This document shows, piece after piece, positions 1-5,562 of a DNA stretch of 7,187 nt. The first letter of the stretch is position 1. Every line of letters begins with the position of its first letter. Source of the stretch: an uncultured Campylobacter sp. (GTDB taxonomy: Bacteria; Campylobacterota; Campylobacteria; Campylobacterales; Campylobacteraceae); contig NZ_CALINL010000033.1 of the NCBI RefSeq assembly GCF_938045225.1, positions 1 through 7,187 of the forward strand, in the 5' to 3' direction. The notes under the pieces were generated by a model. That model worked only from the letters and a program-made list of their open reading frames with translations. It had not been told where the DNA came from and ran no database searches. Position numbers and translations under genes: made by a program.

Positions 1-75
1 ATATTTGCTGGTTTTGTCTTGAAAATCGTTTAAATTTACCAACTACTTGCTACTTGAAATTTACTCTAAATTTAA

Positions 76-401
76 GGAAGGCACGGCGTTAAGCCGAGTT
101 CTGTCTTGAGCGATCATTTATCTACTCTTGCTTTTACAAACAAGCTCTAGCGAAGGGTTTTAATATAAGACCAAAACCATCCCTTCTTACTGCAAGTTGG
201 GTTTATATGGCCACGCAAGTTACCAAGCGTGCCGGTGGGCTCTTACTCCGCCGTTTCACCTTTACCGCCGAAGCGGCAGTTTGCTTTCTGTTACACTATC
301 CCTTGGGTCGCCCCAGCCATCCGTTAGATGGAACTCCGTCTTATTGCAGCTCGGACTTTCCTCTTTTGCCTACGCAAAAGCAATCACTTGCCATACCTTA
401 G
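76..401 (-). ncRNA. rnpB: RNase P RNA (catalytic subunit), bacterial type A-like
   Basis: This is the catalytic RNA of ribonuclease P, which removes 5' leaders from pre-tRNAs together with the protein RnpA. On the minus strand the universally conserved 5' core GAGGAAAGTCCGAGC lies at 363-349. The conserved 3' core GACAGAACTCGGCTTA begins at 105, and these two blocks form the P4 region. The conserved GGTGAAACGGCGGAGTAAG block and the following GAGCCCACCG lie at about 260-231. The ends were set by helix P1: AAGGTATGGC (399-390) pairs with GCCGTGCCTT (87-78) over ten base pairs including two G.U pairs. The total of about 325 bases is normal for an epsilonproteobacterial RNase P RNA. The exact mature ends are inferred from P1 and the promoter position. 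Short open frames on either strand here are shadows. Confidence 0.96.
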
Positions 402-406
402 GCGCG

Positions 407-412
407 ATTATA
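407..412 (-). promoter_or_regulatory. -10 box of the rnpB promoter
   Basis: Minus-strand TATAAT is a perfect -10 hexamer. It lies about 7 bases before the start of helix P1, which places the transcription start at about 400-401, in agreement with the RNA 5' end deduced from pairing. No good -35 hexamer is visible at the expected distance, which is usual for Campylobacter sigma-70 promoters. Confidence 0.75.
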
Positions 413-498
413 ACTTTTTCGGGTTTAAGGATAGCTTGGATGTGATTTTGCGCCCTTTGAAACAAATAAAAATACGCGTATATCGAGGTTTTATAGGC

Positions 499-532
499 AC
501 GCAAATTTAACGATCTCGCGTCAAATTTGCGT
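499..532 (-). terminator. Hairpin downstream of the PhnA-domain gene, possible bidirectional terminator
   Basis: The hairpin begins 15 bases past the PhnA-domain stop codon. In minus-strand RNA, ACGCAAATTTGACG pairs with CGTTAAATTTGCGT over 14 base pairs with one G.U and a 6-base loop. In plus-strand RNA the same position is an A.C mismatch, but there the stem is followed by a T run (532-536). The minus-strand side has no immediate T run. It may stop transcription in both directions or protect the 3' end of the minus transcript. It is also the only clear separator between this gene and rnpB. Confidence 0.55.
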
Positions 533-547
533 TTTTCATAGACGAGA

Positions 548-757
548 TTAAGCCTTCTTTAAAAACTCCGTCTTTAGCACGATAACGCCCATTTTATCGA
601 TTTTGCCTTCGATTTCTTTGTCGTCGTCCGTGAGCTTAATGTTTTTTACCATGGTTCCGCGCTTTAGCGTAGCGCCCGCGCCTTTTACTTTTAGATCTTT
701 GATTAGAGTTACGTTATCTCCGGCGTTTAGCTCGGTACCGTTTGCGTCTTTTGGCAT
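548..757 (-). CDS. phnA: PhnA/YjdM C-terminal domain protein, zinc-ribbon-less short form
   Basis: The 69-residue protein matches the C-terminal domain of the YjdM (formerly PhnA) family. Recognisable blocks are KDANG near the start, GDNVTLIKDLKVKG, LKRGTMVKNIKL and the C-terminal LKTEFLKK. E. coli YjdM is about 111 residues and begins with a four-cysteine zinc ribbon. This protein has no cysteine at all, and I found no ribbon remnant upstream. The ATG at 757 is preferred because AAGGAG (768-763) lies five bases before it. An in-frame ATG at 784 would add nine residues (MSAKFKGEN), but it has no ribosome binding site and sits inside a possible -10 box. Despite the old name, no phosphonate-use genes are nearby, and the family's biochemical role is not established. 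The gene stands alone, 234 bases beyond the end of the M20 peptidase gene, between two hairpins. Confidence 0.9.
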   Translation of the reverse strand: MPKDANGTELNAGDNVTLIKDLKVKGAGATLKRGTMVKNIKLTDDDKEIEGKIDKMGVIVLKTEFLKKA

Positions 758-762
758 ATTTT

Positions 763-768
763 CTCCTT
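763..768 (-). promoter_or_regulatory. Ribosome binding site fixing the PhnA-domain start
   Basis: Minus-strand AAGGAG with a five-base spacer to the ATG at 757. It decides for the shorter, 69-residue reading over the ATG at 784. Confidence 0.8.
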
Positions 769-782
769 TAAATTTAGCGCTC

Positions 783-788
783 ATTTTA
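783..788 (-). promoter_or_regulatory. Candidate -10 box for the PhnA-domain gene
   Basis: Minus-strand TAAAAT follows a T-rich stretch (TTTTTGCTTATTTTTTAG), the usual Campylobacter sigma-70 layout of periodic T tracts without a -35 box. A start near 776 would give a leader of about 20 bases containing the ribosome binding site at 768-763. A second candidate, a perfect TATAAT, lies further upstream at 867-862. I cannot tell which is used. Confidence 0.4.
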
Positions 789-954
789 CTAAAAAATAAG
801 CAAAAAGTAAAATCTAAGCCGCTAAATTTACTTCGTATCGTTAAATAAAGTTGATAATTTGATTATATTTGGACAATATTGTGATAAGTCTGCGTAGAAA
901 AATCGCCTCTAAAATTTAAACAAAGTTTCAAGGCTTTCAAATTTTAAAATTTAG

Positions 955-984
955 GGCAAAAGAGCCAAATTTGACCCTTTTGCC
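955..984 (-). terminator. Hairpin terminator after the M20 peptidase operon
   Basis: The hairpin begins 7 bases past the peptidase stop codon. In minus-strand RNA a 12-bp stem (GGCAAAAG and CTTTTGCC extended by GGTC/GGCT with two G.U pairs) encloses the loop AAATTT. In plus-strand RNA the two G.U positions become A.C mismatches, so the structure fits minus-strand transcription. The 3' side continues as CTAAATTTTAAAATTT, which is AT-rich but not a pure T run. Confidence 0.65.
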
Positions 985-991
985 ATTAAAT

Positions 992-2110
992 TTAAACAAG
1001 CTTTTTGATGACGTCTAGCACTAGGTTGCACTTAGGCACTACGGAACTAGCGTCCATGTACTCGTTTTTGGTGTGCATATTTCCGCCGGTTGGCCCCAGC
1101 CCGTCGATCGTAGGGCAACCTGCCGAGGCCGTGATGTTGCCGTCGCTTAGACCACCAGCGTCCACCCAGCTCACCTTCGCGCCTGTTTCTTTGGCGACCT
1201 CGTCAAATATCGCCTTGATCCTCGGCAAATTTTGCTCGTCTATCATCGGCGCTTCTTCGTTGATTAACGTCTTTTTGTGAGTTACGCCGTTTATAAAAGG
1301 TTTGCTTAGAATTTCGTCCAGCTTTTTGTTAAAAAACTCGACCGAGGAGGCAAATTTATACCTCATCTCGCAGGTCACGCTGGCAAACTCGGGCACGACG
1401 TTTTGCGCGGTGCCGCCGTTTGTGATGATGGAGTTAAAGGTATGTCCTGCCGCAAAATCGGTCAGCTTTGATAGTTCGACTACGAAATTTGCCGCCTCTA
1501 CGAGCGCCGAACGGCCGAGCTCGGGATGATTGCCAGCATGCGCGCCCACGCCGTAAAACTCGATCACGTAAGACATCACGCCCTTTCTAGTAGCCACCAT
1601 CGAGCCGTCCTCGCGAGCAGGCTCCATCACGAGGCAAAATTTAGACTTTCTAGCGTATTCGCGGATCTTTTCTTTGGCAAAATTTGACCCCGTCTCCTCG
1701 TGCGAGTTTAGAAACAAAGCGACGTTGATTTTACTAAGATCAAGCTCCTTGATGACGTAGAGCGATAGCAGCGCGCCGCCCTTGTCGTCAATGACGCCTA
1801 GCGCCTTTACCCTGCCCTCATTTTGGGTAAAAGGGGTGTTTTGCACCGAACCAACAGGGAAAACCGTATCCATGTGCGCAACGAAAAGCACGTCAAATTT
1901 CGCCGCATTCGGGTTGTTTGAAATTAGCAGGCAGTCGGCGACCTTATCGGTGCCAAGCGCGACCTTTTCATGCTTTAGACCGAGCTTATCAGCTTTATTC
2001 ATAAACCACTTTGCGACGCTGTTTACGCCCTCTATACTAGCCGTAGGACTCTCGATATCGGTTAGCTCCTTTAGTTCGGCTAGATATTGCTTCAGCTCCT
2101 CTTGTTTCAT
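992..2110 (-). CDS. M20 family metallopeptidase, glutamate carboxypeptidase (CPG2)-like
   Basis: A 372-residue cytoplasmic di-zinc hydrolase of the M20/carboxypeptidase G2 group, with no signal peptide. All expected active-site positions are visible: HMD (H79, D81), the bridging aspartate in VIDDKGG (D108), the general base and metal ligand in HEETGS (E138, E139), E163 in MEPAR, and H346 in GGNMH. The lid/dimerisation domain carries the AHAGNHPELGR block with H191 and spans roughly residues 175-290. The ATG at 2110 follows AAAGGA (2122-2117) and lies 10 bases after the yjiG stop, so it is translated as the last gene of the yjiH-yjiG operon. Family members cleave C-terminal glutamate, dipeptides or N-acyl amino acids, and the substrate cannot be read from sequence. 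Pairing with YjiH/YjiG suggests it processes something those membrane proteins carry. It is complete and looks intact. Confidence 0.93.
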   Translation of the reverse strand: MKQEELKQYLAELKELTDIESPTASIEGVNSVAKWFMNKADKLGLKHEKVALGTDKVADCLLISNNPNAAKFDVLFVAHMDTVFPVGSVQNTPFTQNEGRVKALGVIDDKGGALLSLYVIKELDLSKINVALFLNSHEETGSNFAKEKIREYARKSKFCLVMEPAREDGSMVATRKGVMSYVIEFYGVGAHAGNHPELGRSALVEAANFVVELSKLTDFAAGHTFNSIITNGGTAQNVVPEFASVTCEMRYKFASSVEFFNKKLDEILSKPFINGVTHKKTLINEEAPMIDEQNLPRIKAIFDEVAKETGAKVSWVDAGGLSDGNITASAGCPTIDGLGPTGGNMHTKNEYMDASSVVPKCNLVLDVIKKLV

Positions 2111-2120
2111 AGATAGTCCT

Positions 2121-2585
2121 TTATACGATGAGGCTCATCACGAACATCGCCAGATAGGCGTTTAGGATACATATACCAAATAGTACCAAGTAGTGCTTGC
2201 CAGGGATGCCCAGTACGCCTAGCACGCGACCCATATATTGCACCGTAGAGCCTACTAGCGCCATGCCCGGGATCAGTACTGCGATATCCGGAGCCGTTAG
2301 AGTGCCGCCCTGAACTAGCGCCACTAGCACGCCCGCAGACCCGCCCCAGCTAAGAAACGCCGCCATGATCACCGCTATAGACTCGCCAGGAAGCCCAAGC
2401 GGCAGCATAACAAAGCCAAGATACTTGCCTATGATATCAAGCGCGCCAGAGACTTTTAGGATGTGGATGATTACAAAAGCCATAAGGACGTTTGGGATAG
2501 TGTTGTGAACGGCGATATCCCAGCCCTTCCTAGCGCCTTCTACGAAAACGTCGGTTAATAATTTATTATTAGCTTGCTCACTCAT
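2121..2585 (-). CDS. yjiG: YjiG family inner-membrane protein (SpmB-like, Gate domain)
   Basis: A 154-residue hydrophobic protein matching E. coli YjiG (about 153 residues) in length and in landmark blocks: GARKGWDIA (17-25), PNVLMAFVII (31-40), GLPGES (64-69) and the C-terminal ILNAYLAMFVMSLIV. Hydrophobic stretches at about 31-49, 53-63, 69-91, 101-125 and 131-153 suggest an integral inner-membrane protein. It belongs to the nucleoside-recognition/Gate-type group that includes the sporulation protein SpmB. Its ATG overlaps the yjiH stop as ATGA, and GGGGAG (2599-2594) gives a ribosome binding site inside yjiH. Such tight coupling implies equal production and probably a YjiH-YjiG complex. 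The transported substrate is unknown, and a transport role is inferred from the fold group. Confidence 0.88.
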   Translation of the reverse strand: MSEQANNKLLTDVFVEGARKGWDIAVHNTIPNVLMAFVIIHILKVSGALDIIGKYLGFVMLPLGLPGESIAVIMAAFLSWGGSAGVLVALVQGGTLTAPDIAVLIPGMALVGSTVQYMGRVLGVLGIPGKHYLVLFGICILNAYLAMFVMSLIV

Positions 2586-3220
2586 ACTTCAGTCTCCCCG
2601 TCTTTTACGAATTTTTTAACGTAAAGTCTCATCAAATTTGCTCCAAATACCTTAAACACCAAAATAATTCCTAGGCCCGCCGCGATAGATATAGGCGCTA
2701 GGGCTCCATTTTTATCGGCTACCGTAAGCAACGGAGCGAAAGACGCTAGGAAATTCGTGATCATCGCGCCCGCGCTAAACTGAAATGCGGCAAATATCAA
2801 AAGTTCTTTGTGCGTGATCTTGCCGTCTTGGCGTAAAAACTTTGCCGTAGAGCTACCTGCGTCGGTGCTTTGCGTACTAGCTATAAGCGAGATCGAGCAA
2901 CATCCTGGTATACCGATGAGAGGCTTTAGCACGGGAGTAAGCCAACGCGAAGCTGCGTAAAGTGCGTAATATCTCTCAAATATCGCGACGAACCCAAGAG
3001 CGAGCATGATCGCGGGAACGAGACTAAGTGCAAATATAAAACCGCCCTTTGCGCTTGTGCCGCCTGCGGTTTTAAACCACTCCGGAAACTGTCCGGTTAG
3101 CTTACCGAAATCAAAAATACCGCCTGCGACATCCTTTAAGAAACCGCCGAAAAAGACGATAGCTAGGATCAAGGCAACGGTGCCGATCGCTAGCTTTTTG
3201 CCGTCGTTTGCCTCTTGCAT
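2582..3220 (-). CDS. yjiH: YjiH family inner-membrane protein (SpmA-like, nucleoside-recognition Gate domain)
   Basis: A 212-residue membrane protein of the YjiH family (E. coli YjiH is about 227 residues). Hydrophobic segments are visible at about 10-30, 60-82, 95-116, 140-165 and 173-197. Conserved-looking blocks are ERYYALYAASRWLTPVL (82-98), GIPGCCSISLIASTQSTDAG (103-122) and FQFSAGAMITNFLAS (146-160). The start at 3220 is supported by AGGAGG (3230-3225) four bases upstream. It is the first gene of the operon yjiH-yjiG-M20 peptidase. In E. coli, yjiH and yjiG neighbour iadA, the isoaspartyl dipeptidase gene, so a peptidase partner recurs here although it is from a different enzyme family. 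A joint transporter with YjiG is an inference. Confidence 0.88.
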   Translation of the reverse strand: MQEANDGKKLAIGTVALILAIVFFGGFLKDVAGGIFDFGKLTGQFPEWFKTAGGTSAKGGFIFALSLVPAIMLALGFVAIFERYYALYAASRWLTPVLKPLIGIPGCCSISLIASTQSTDAGSSTAKFLRQDGKITHKELLIFAAFQFSAGAMITNFLASFAPLLTVADKNGALAPISIAAGLGIILVFKVFGANLMRLYVKKFVKDGETEV

Positions 3221-3224
3221 AAAG

Positions 3225-3230
3225 CCTCCT
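3225..3230 (-). promoter_or_regulatory. Strong ribosome binding site of yjiH
   Basis: Minus-strand AGGAGG, a perfect Shine-Dalgarno core, four bases before the ATG at 3220. It is the strongest such site in the window and suggests efficient translation at the head of the operon. Confidence 0.8.
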
Positions 3231-3254
3231 TAAAAATAAAGTAAATACATAGGT

Positions 3255-3260
3255 AATATA
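3255..3260 (-). promoter_or_regulatory. Candidate -10 box for the yjiH-yjiG-peptidase operon
   Basis: Minus-strand TATATT directly preceded by TG, in AT-rich sequence 35 bases upstream of yjiH. It would give a leader of roughly 28 bases. No -35 hexamer is evident. The whole upstream stretch is AT-rich, so chance matches are likely and this is only a candidate. Confidence 0.3.
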
Positions 3261-3346
3261 CAGTCGCGAACCTTAGGAATGAGTAAAAAGGAGATTAAGA
3301 TAATGAATAATATTTAGTTATTTTAGTTAATGTTACTTTTAGATAC

Positions 3347-3367
3347 TTTGATTTCAACCCAATCAAA
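3347..3367. promoter_or_regulatory. Perfect 7-7-7 dyad, possible operator
   Basis: TTTGATT (3347-3353), a 7-base spacer, then AATCAAA (3361-3367), a perfect inverted repeat about 130 bases upstream of the yjiH start. The half-sites resemble FNR/CRP-type TTGAT/ATCAA, but the spacing between those cores is 9 rather than 4, so it does not fit that class. It could be an operator for an unknown regulator or chance in AT-rich DNA. Confidence 0.3.
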
Positions 3368-3407
3368 TTTAATAAAAATAACCGTAAATTTGTAGCTTTA
3401 ATAATAC

Positions 3408-3552
3408 GAGCGCGAGGCATGAAGTAAGCTAGCTGAAATTTGACAAAAAACAAGGCAAGCGCTCATCTAGTCAAATTTAAACATGGTGAAATTTACGCTC
3501 TACTTGTAGTTGCGAGCAAAGCAGAACAAAAAGAATTTAGAAACGCTCGCAA
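3408..3552. repeat. Cluster of nested inverted repeats downstream of truD
   Basis: Three perfect inverted-repeat pairs lie here: GAGCGC (3408-3413) with GCGCTC (3459-3464); AAATTTGAC (3436-3444) with GTCAAATTT (3470-3478); and TTGCGAGC (3510-3517) with GCTCGCAA (3545-3552). The last right arm is shared with the short truD hairpin at 3545-3559, so the two folds exclude each other. The base composition differs from the AT-rich DNA to its left. It may be a dispersed intergenic element or a structured 3' untranslated region. Confidence 0.4.
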
Positions 3553-3559
3553 GACGAGC
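3545..3559 (-). terminator. Short hairpin after truD, likely terminator
   Basis: Seven bases past the truD stop codon, minus-strand GCTCG-TCTTG-CGAGC forms a perfect 5-bp stem with a 5-base loop, followed by GTTTCTAAATTCTTTTTG, which is T-rich. The short stem and interrupted T run make this a moderate candidate for the end of the thiL-truD transcript. Confidence 0.5.
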
Positions 3560-3566
3560 CGCCGCC

Positions 3567-4691
3567 CTACTCAAAGATATTTTTGTGTAAAATTTCCTCC
3601 AGCACCACCGTCGCGTAACTTCCTTTTTGCAGCGTGAAATTTATCGTAAAGTGCGCCTTTTCCTCGTTGTATTTGTAACCGACATCCTCTAGATAACACC
3701 ACGCAAAGCGCCGCGAGCCGGTCATTTTAGCTTTATATTCATTTGCCTGCGCGAAAATTTGATCCTCTACCGCCCTCGCCGCGCCCTGCGCCTCGTACGC
3801 CTTCGCGCCCGCGATCAGCCCGCAGCTAGTGATATCTCTAGCGTCAAAGCGCGCGCCCTCCGCGTCCAAATCCTCGCACAAAAAGTACTTGCCGTGCGGA
3901 TAATGCCCCAAAACTTCGCCCTCTATCAGCTTAAAAAATCTTTTTTGCGATTTTAAATTTTTCAAAATCGCGCCGTCAAGATAAGGGTAAATTTGACCTA
4001 GCTCGCCTAGGCTAAAGTCCTGCGCAAATCTCGAGATTTCAACTCGTTTGCTAAGCCAGCGGTTAAAAAGATCGCTTTGATATGCCGAGATCAAAAAGTC
4101 GTTTAGCTTTGGATTTTTACTCTTTTTGCCGTTTACGGTACCGGATTTTAGCAGCTCCAGCCCGCTTTGCGCATTGTCGCCGTATTTGCCGAAACGCTGA
4201 TAACCAAAGTAGTTTGGATATCCTGCCTCGCCCACATTTCGCACGGCTTGTTCAAGCTTGGCAGCCTCGCTTGGCATCACTTTTTTTAGGCGGATAAAAA
4301 AGCTGTTGCCTTTTAGGTGCCCGATGCGAAGTTTATTGTCGTGCGCGGCGAGGCTTAAAATTTTCATCTTTTCGTGGCTAAAATTTACTAGCGTAGACTC
4401 AAATTTACGCGGCATCGAGATAAACTGCGTCGTCATGCCTTGCTTATCTTTTAGCCCCGCGTAGCCAAAATCTCGCATCTTTACGCCACTAACCTCGCTT
4501 AGAGCGTGCAAGGCTTCCTGCGTCGTCATATCTTTTTTGCAAATTTCAACGATGAGGTGCTCGCCCTGCCCGCTAAATGCGTAAAGCGGGATCTCGCGCA
4601 CCACAAAATCGTCCGAGTTTTTACTAAAATACGCGTTAATGGGCGCGTGAGTGAGCGCGTAGAGAGGCTTAAAAATGGTGGTTTCTTGCAT
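3567..4691 (-). CDS. truD: tRNA pseudouridine(13) synthase TruD
   Basis: TruD converts uridine 13 of tRNA-Glu (and a few other tRNAs) to pseudouridine. The 374-residue protein has the family signature FGYAGLKDKQGMTTQ, in which the aspartate (D82) is the catalytic nucleophile. It also has KLRIGHLKGNSFFIRLK (120-136), NYFGYQRFGKYGDN (160-173), FLISAYQSDLFNRWLSKRV and a C-terminal GSYATVVLEEILHKN. Length and ends agree with the C. jejuni protein as I recall it. I chose the ATG at 4691 because homology begins at about QETTIFKPL. The frame is open upstream to a TTG at 4724 that would add 11 residues unlike the family. An AAAGGA-like site lies about 13 bases before the ATG, a rather long spacing. 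The gene overlaps the end of thiL by 23 bases, so translational coupling is likely. Confidence 0.95.
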   Translation of the reverse strand: MQETTIFKPLYALTHAPINAYFSKNSDDFVVREIPLYAFSGQGEHLIVEICKKDMTTQEALHALSEVSGVKMRDFGYAGLKDKQGMTTQFISMPRKFESTLVNFSHEKMKILSLAAHDNKLRIGHLKGNSFFIRLKKVMPSEAAKLEQAVRNVGEAGYPNYFGYQRFGKYGDNAQSGLELLKSGTVNGKKSKNPKLNDFLISAYQSDLFNRWLSKRVEISRFAQDFSLGELGQIYPYLDGAILKNLKSQKRFFKLIEGEVLGHYPHGKYFLCEDLDAEGARFDARDITSCGLIAGAKAYEAQGAARAVEDQIFAQANEYKAKMTGSRRFAWCYLEDVGYKYNEEKAHFTINFTLQKGSYATVVLEEILHKNIFE

Positions 4692-5502
4692 TGCTTTTAA
4701 ATTTTCCTTTCGTGATTTTGGCAAAAATCGTGATTTTCGTGCGGGTTTTGCGTGCTAGGCTTAAGATTTTGGCGCGGTTTTTCGGACTAAACGTAAATAA
4801 AATCTCGTATTCCTCGCCGCTATTTAGCTCGCGTTTGCTTAGCCGCTTGCTAAATTTTACCCCGCACCAACTCTGCGCGCAAAGCTTGGCCAGATCAGCT
4901 CCAAGCCCGTCTGAAACGTCCATAGCGGCGTTTATCTTGCTTGCTGCGGCGTAGAAAAATTTATCTTTTAAAATAGGCCTTTTAAAGCGCGAATTTGACG
5001 CGACACGCCCGCCGTTTAAAAGCGTCCTAAGCCCTTTTAAACTGCCTCCAAGCTCGCCCGTAAAAGCAACCAGATCGCCCTTTTTTGCTCCGCTTCGTAA
5101 GACCGCTTTACCGAAAAGCCGCGAGATAATCGTAACGCTAAGTAAAATTTTATCGCTACCGATCGTGTCGCCGCCGATGATAGTCACGCCGTACTCATCG
5201 CAAACGTCCGCAAATCCTTTGCGTAGCGCCGAGATCTGCGCCGCGCTCGTATTTTTGGGTAGCCCAAGTCCTAAAAGCGCAAATTTAGGCTCGGCGTTCA
5301 TCGCGACGGCGTCGGAGAGATTTACCAGCATCGCCTTGCGCGCGATCTCCTCCATACTTAGCCATCCTGCCAGGAAGTGCGTTCCCTCGCAAAAAAGGTC
5401 CTTGCTATACACCCATTTGCCGCGCTCATGCGTCACCACAGCGCCGTCGTCGCCGATGAAGGAGTTGCTAAATTTATCGATTATTAGGCGTTCTTTATCC
5501 AT
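4669..5502 (-). CDS. thiL: Thiamine-monophosphate kinase ThiL
   Basis: ThiL phosphorylates thiamine monophosphate with ATP to give thiamine diphosphate, the active cofactor, as the last step of biosynthesis. The 277-residue protein shows the PurM/ThiL-fold motifs in order: GDDGAV (17-22), KDLFCEGTHF (34-43), NLSDAVAMNAEP (61-72), GGDT (110-113), RSGAKKGD (136-143), TGELGGS (148-154), MDVSDGL (194-200) and GEEYEI (229-234). The aspartates of GDD, SD and GGDT bind magnesium-nucleotide in the family. It is shorter than E. coli ThiL (about 325 residues), with a compact segment around 165-185 and a short basic C-terminal tail. No Shine-Dalgarno site precedes the ATG at 5502, but a TATAAA box lies only a few bases upstream. 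It forms a two-gene unit with truD. No TPP riboswitch is visible upstream. Confidence 0.95.
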   Translation of the reverse strand: MDKERLIIDKFSNSFIGDDGAVVTHERGKWVYSKDLFCEGTHFLAGWLSMEEIARKAMLVNLSDAVAMNAEPKFALLGLGLPKNTSAAQISALRKGFADVCDEYGVTIIGGDTIGSDKILLSVTIISRLFGKAVLRSGAKKGDLVAFTGELGGSLKGLRTLLNGGRVASNSRFKRPILKDKFFYAAASKINAAMDVSDGLGADLAKLCAQSWCGVKFSKRLSKRELNSGEEYEILFTFSPKNRAKILSLARKTRTKITIFAKITKGKFKSNARNHHF

Positions 5503-5510
5503 TTTGCGAT

Positions 5511-5516
5511 TTTATA
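5511..5516 (-). promoter_or_regulatory. Candidate -10 box giving a nearly leaderless thiL transcript
   Basis: Minus-strand TATAAA within ATTTTATAAAATCGC ends eight bases before the thiL ATG at 5502. A start 6-8 bases downstream would fall at about 5503-5505, leaving a leader of only zero to three bases. Absence of a Shine-Dalgarno sequence before thiL fits this. If thiL is instead read through from ubiD, the box may be chance. Confidence 0.4.
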
Positions 5517-5562
5517 AAATTCGGGCTAAAAAGGCGCTTGAAAAACGAATTTATTTAAGCGG

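Larger units (their letters stand above)
3221..3566. other. Gene-free stretch between yjiH and truD
   Basis: No convincing gene lies in these 346 bases. The left part (3221-3400) is very AT-rich and holds the yjiH ribosome binding site, a possible -10 box, a 21-base dyad and a few orphan start codons. The right part (3400-3566) has higher G+C and is full of inverted repeats built from GAGCG/CGCTC-like and AAATTT words. A 41-codon minus-strand frame (3420-3295) and a plus-strand TTG-initiated frame starting at 3440 exist but have no ribosome binding site, and the second runs into truD. Confidence 0.7.

Noticed and set aside
43..73. Tandem CTACTTG repeat (43-56) and an AAATTTA/TAAATTT hairpin (57-73) just beyond rnpB.
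   Set aside because: There are only two repeat copies, and the stem is A/T only with a 3-base loop and no T run, too weak to call a terminator.
472..481. Ten-base palindrome ATACGCGTAT between the PhnA-domain gene and rnpB.
   Set aside because: It is short, isolated and not positioned at a recognisable promoter; there is no support for a binding site.
197..510. Several plus-strand frames across 197-510.
   Set aside because: They lie antisense to, or just beyond, the RNase P RNA, whose conserved core motifs and P1 pairing fully explain the region.
758..784. Upstream ATG at 784 as the start of the PhnA-domain protein.
   Set aside because: It has no ribosome binding site and overlaps a possible -10 box, while the ATG at 757 has AAGGAG at a good distance and matches where family homology begins.
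3295..3420. Minus-strand frame of 41 codons (ATG at 3420, TAA at 3295-3297) upstream of yjiH.
   Set aside because: It has no ribosome binding site, lies in very AT-rich sequence and shows no recognisable domain. It is probably chance.
3440..3637. Plus-strand frame of 65 codons starting with TTG.
   Set aside because: It has a non-ATG start, no Shine-Dalgarno site and its second half runs antisense through the end of truD. The underlying DNA is better described as an inverted-repeat cluster.
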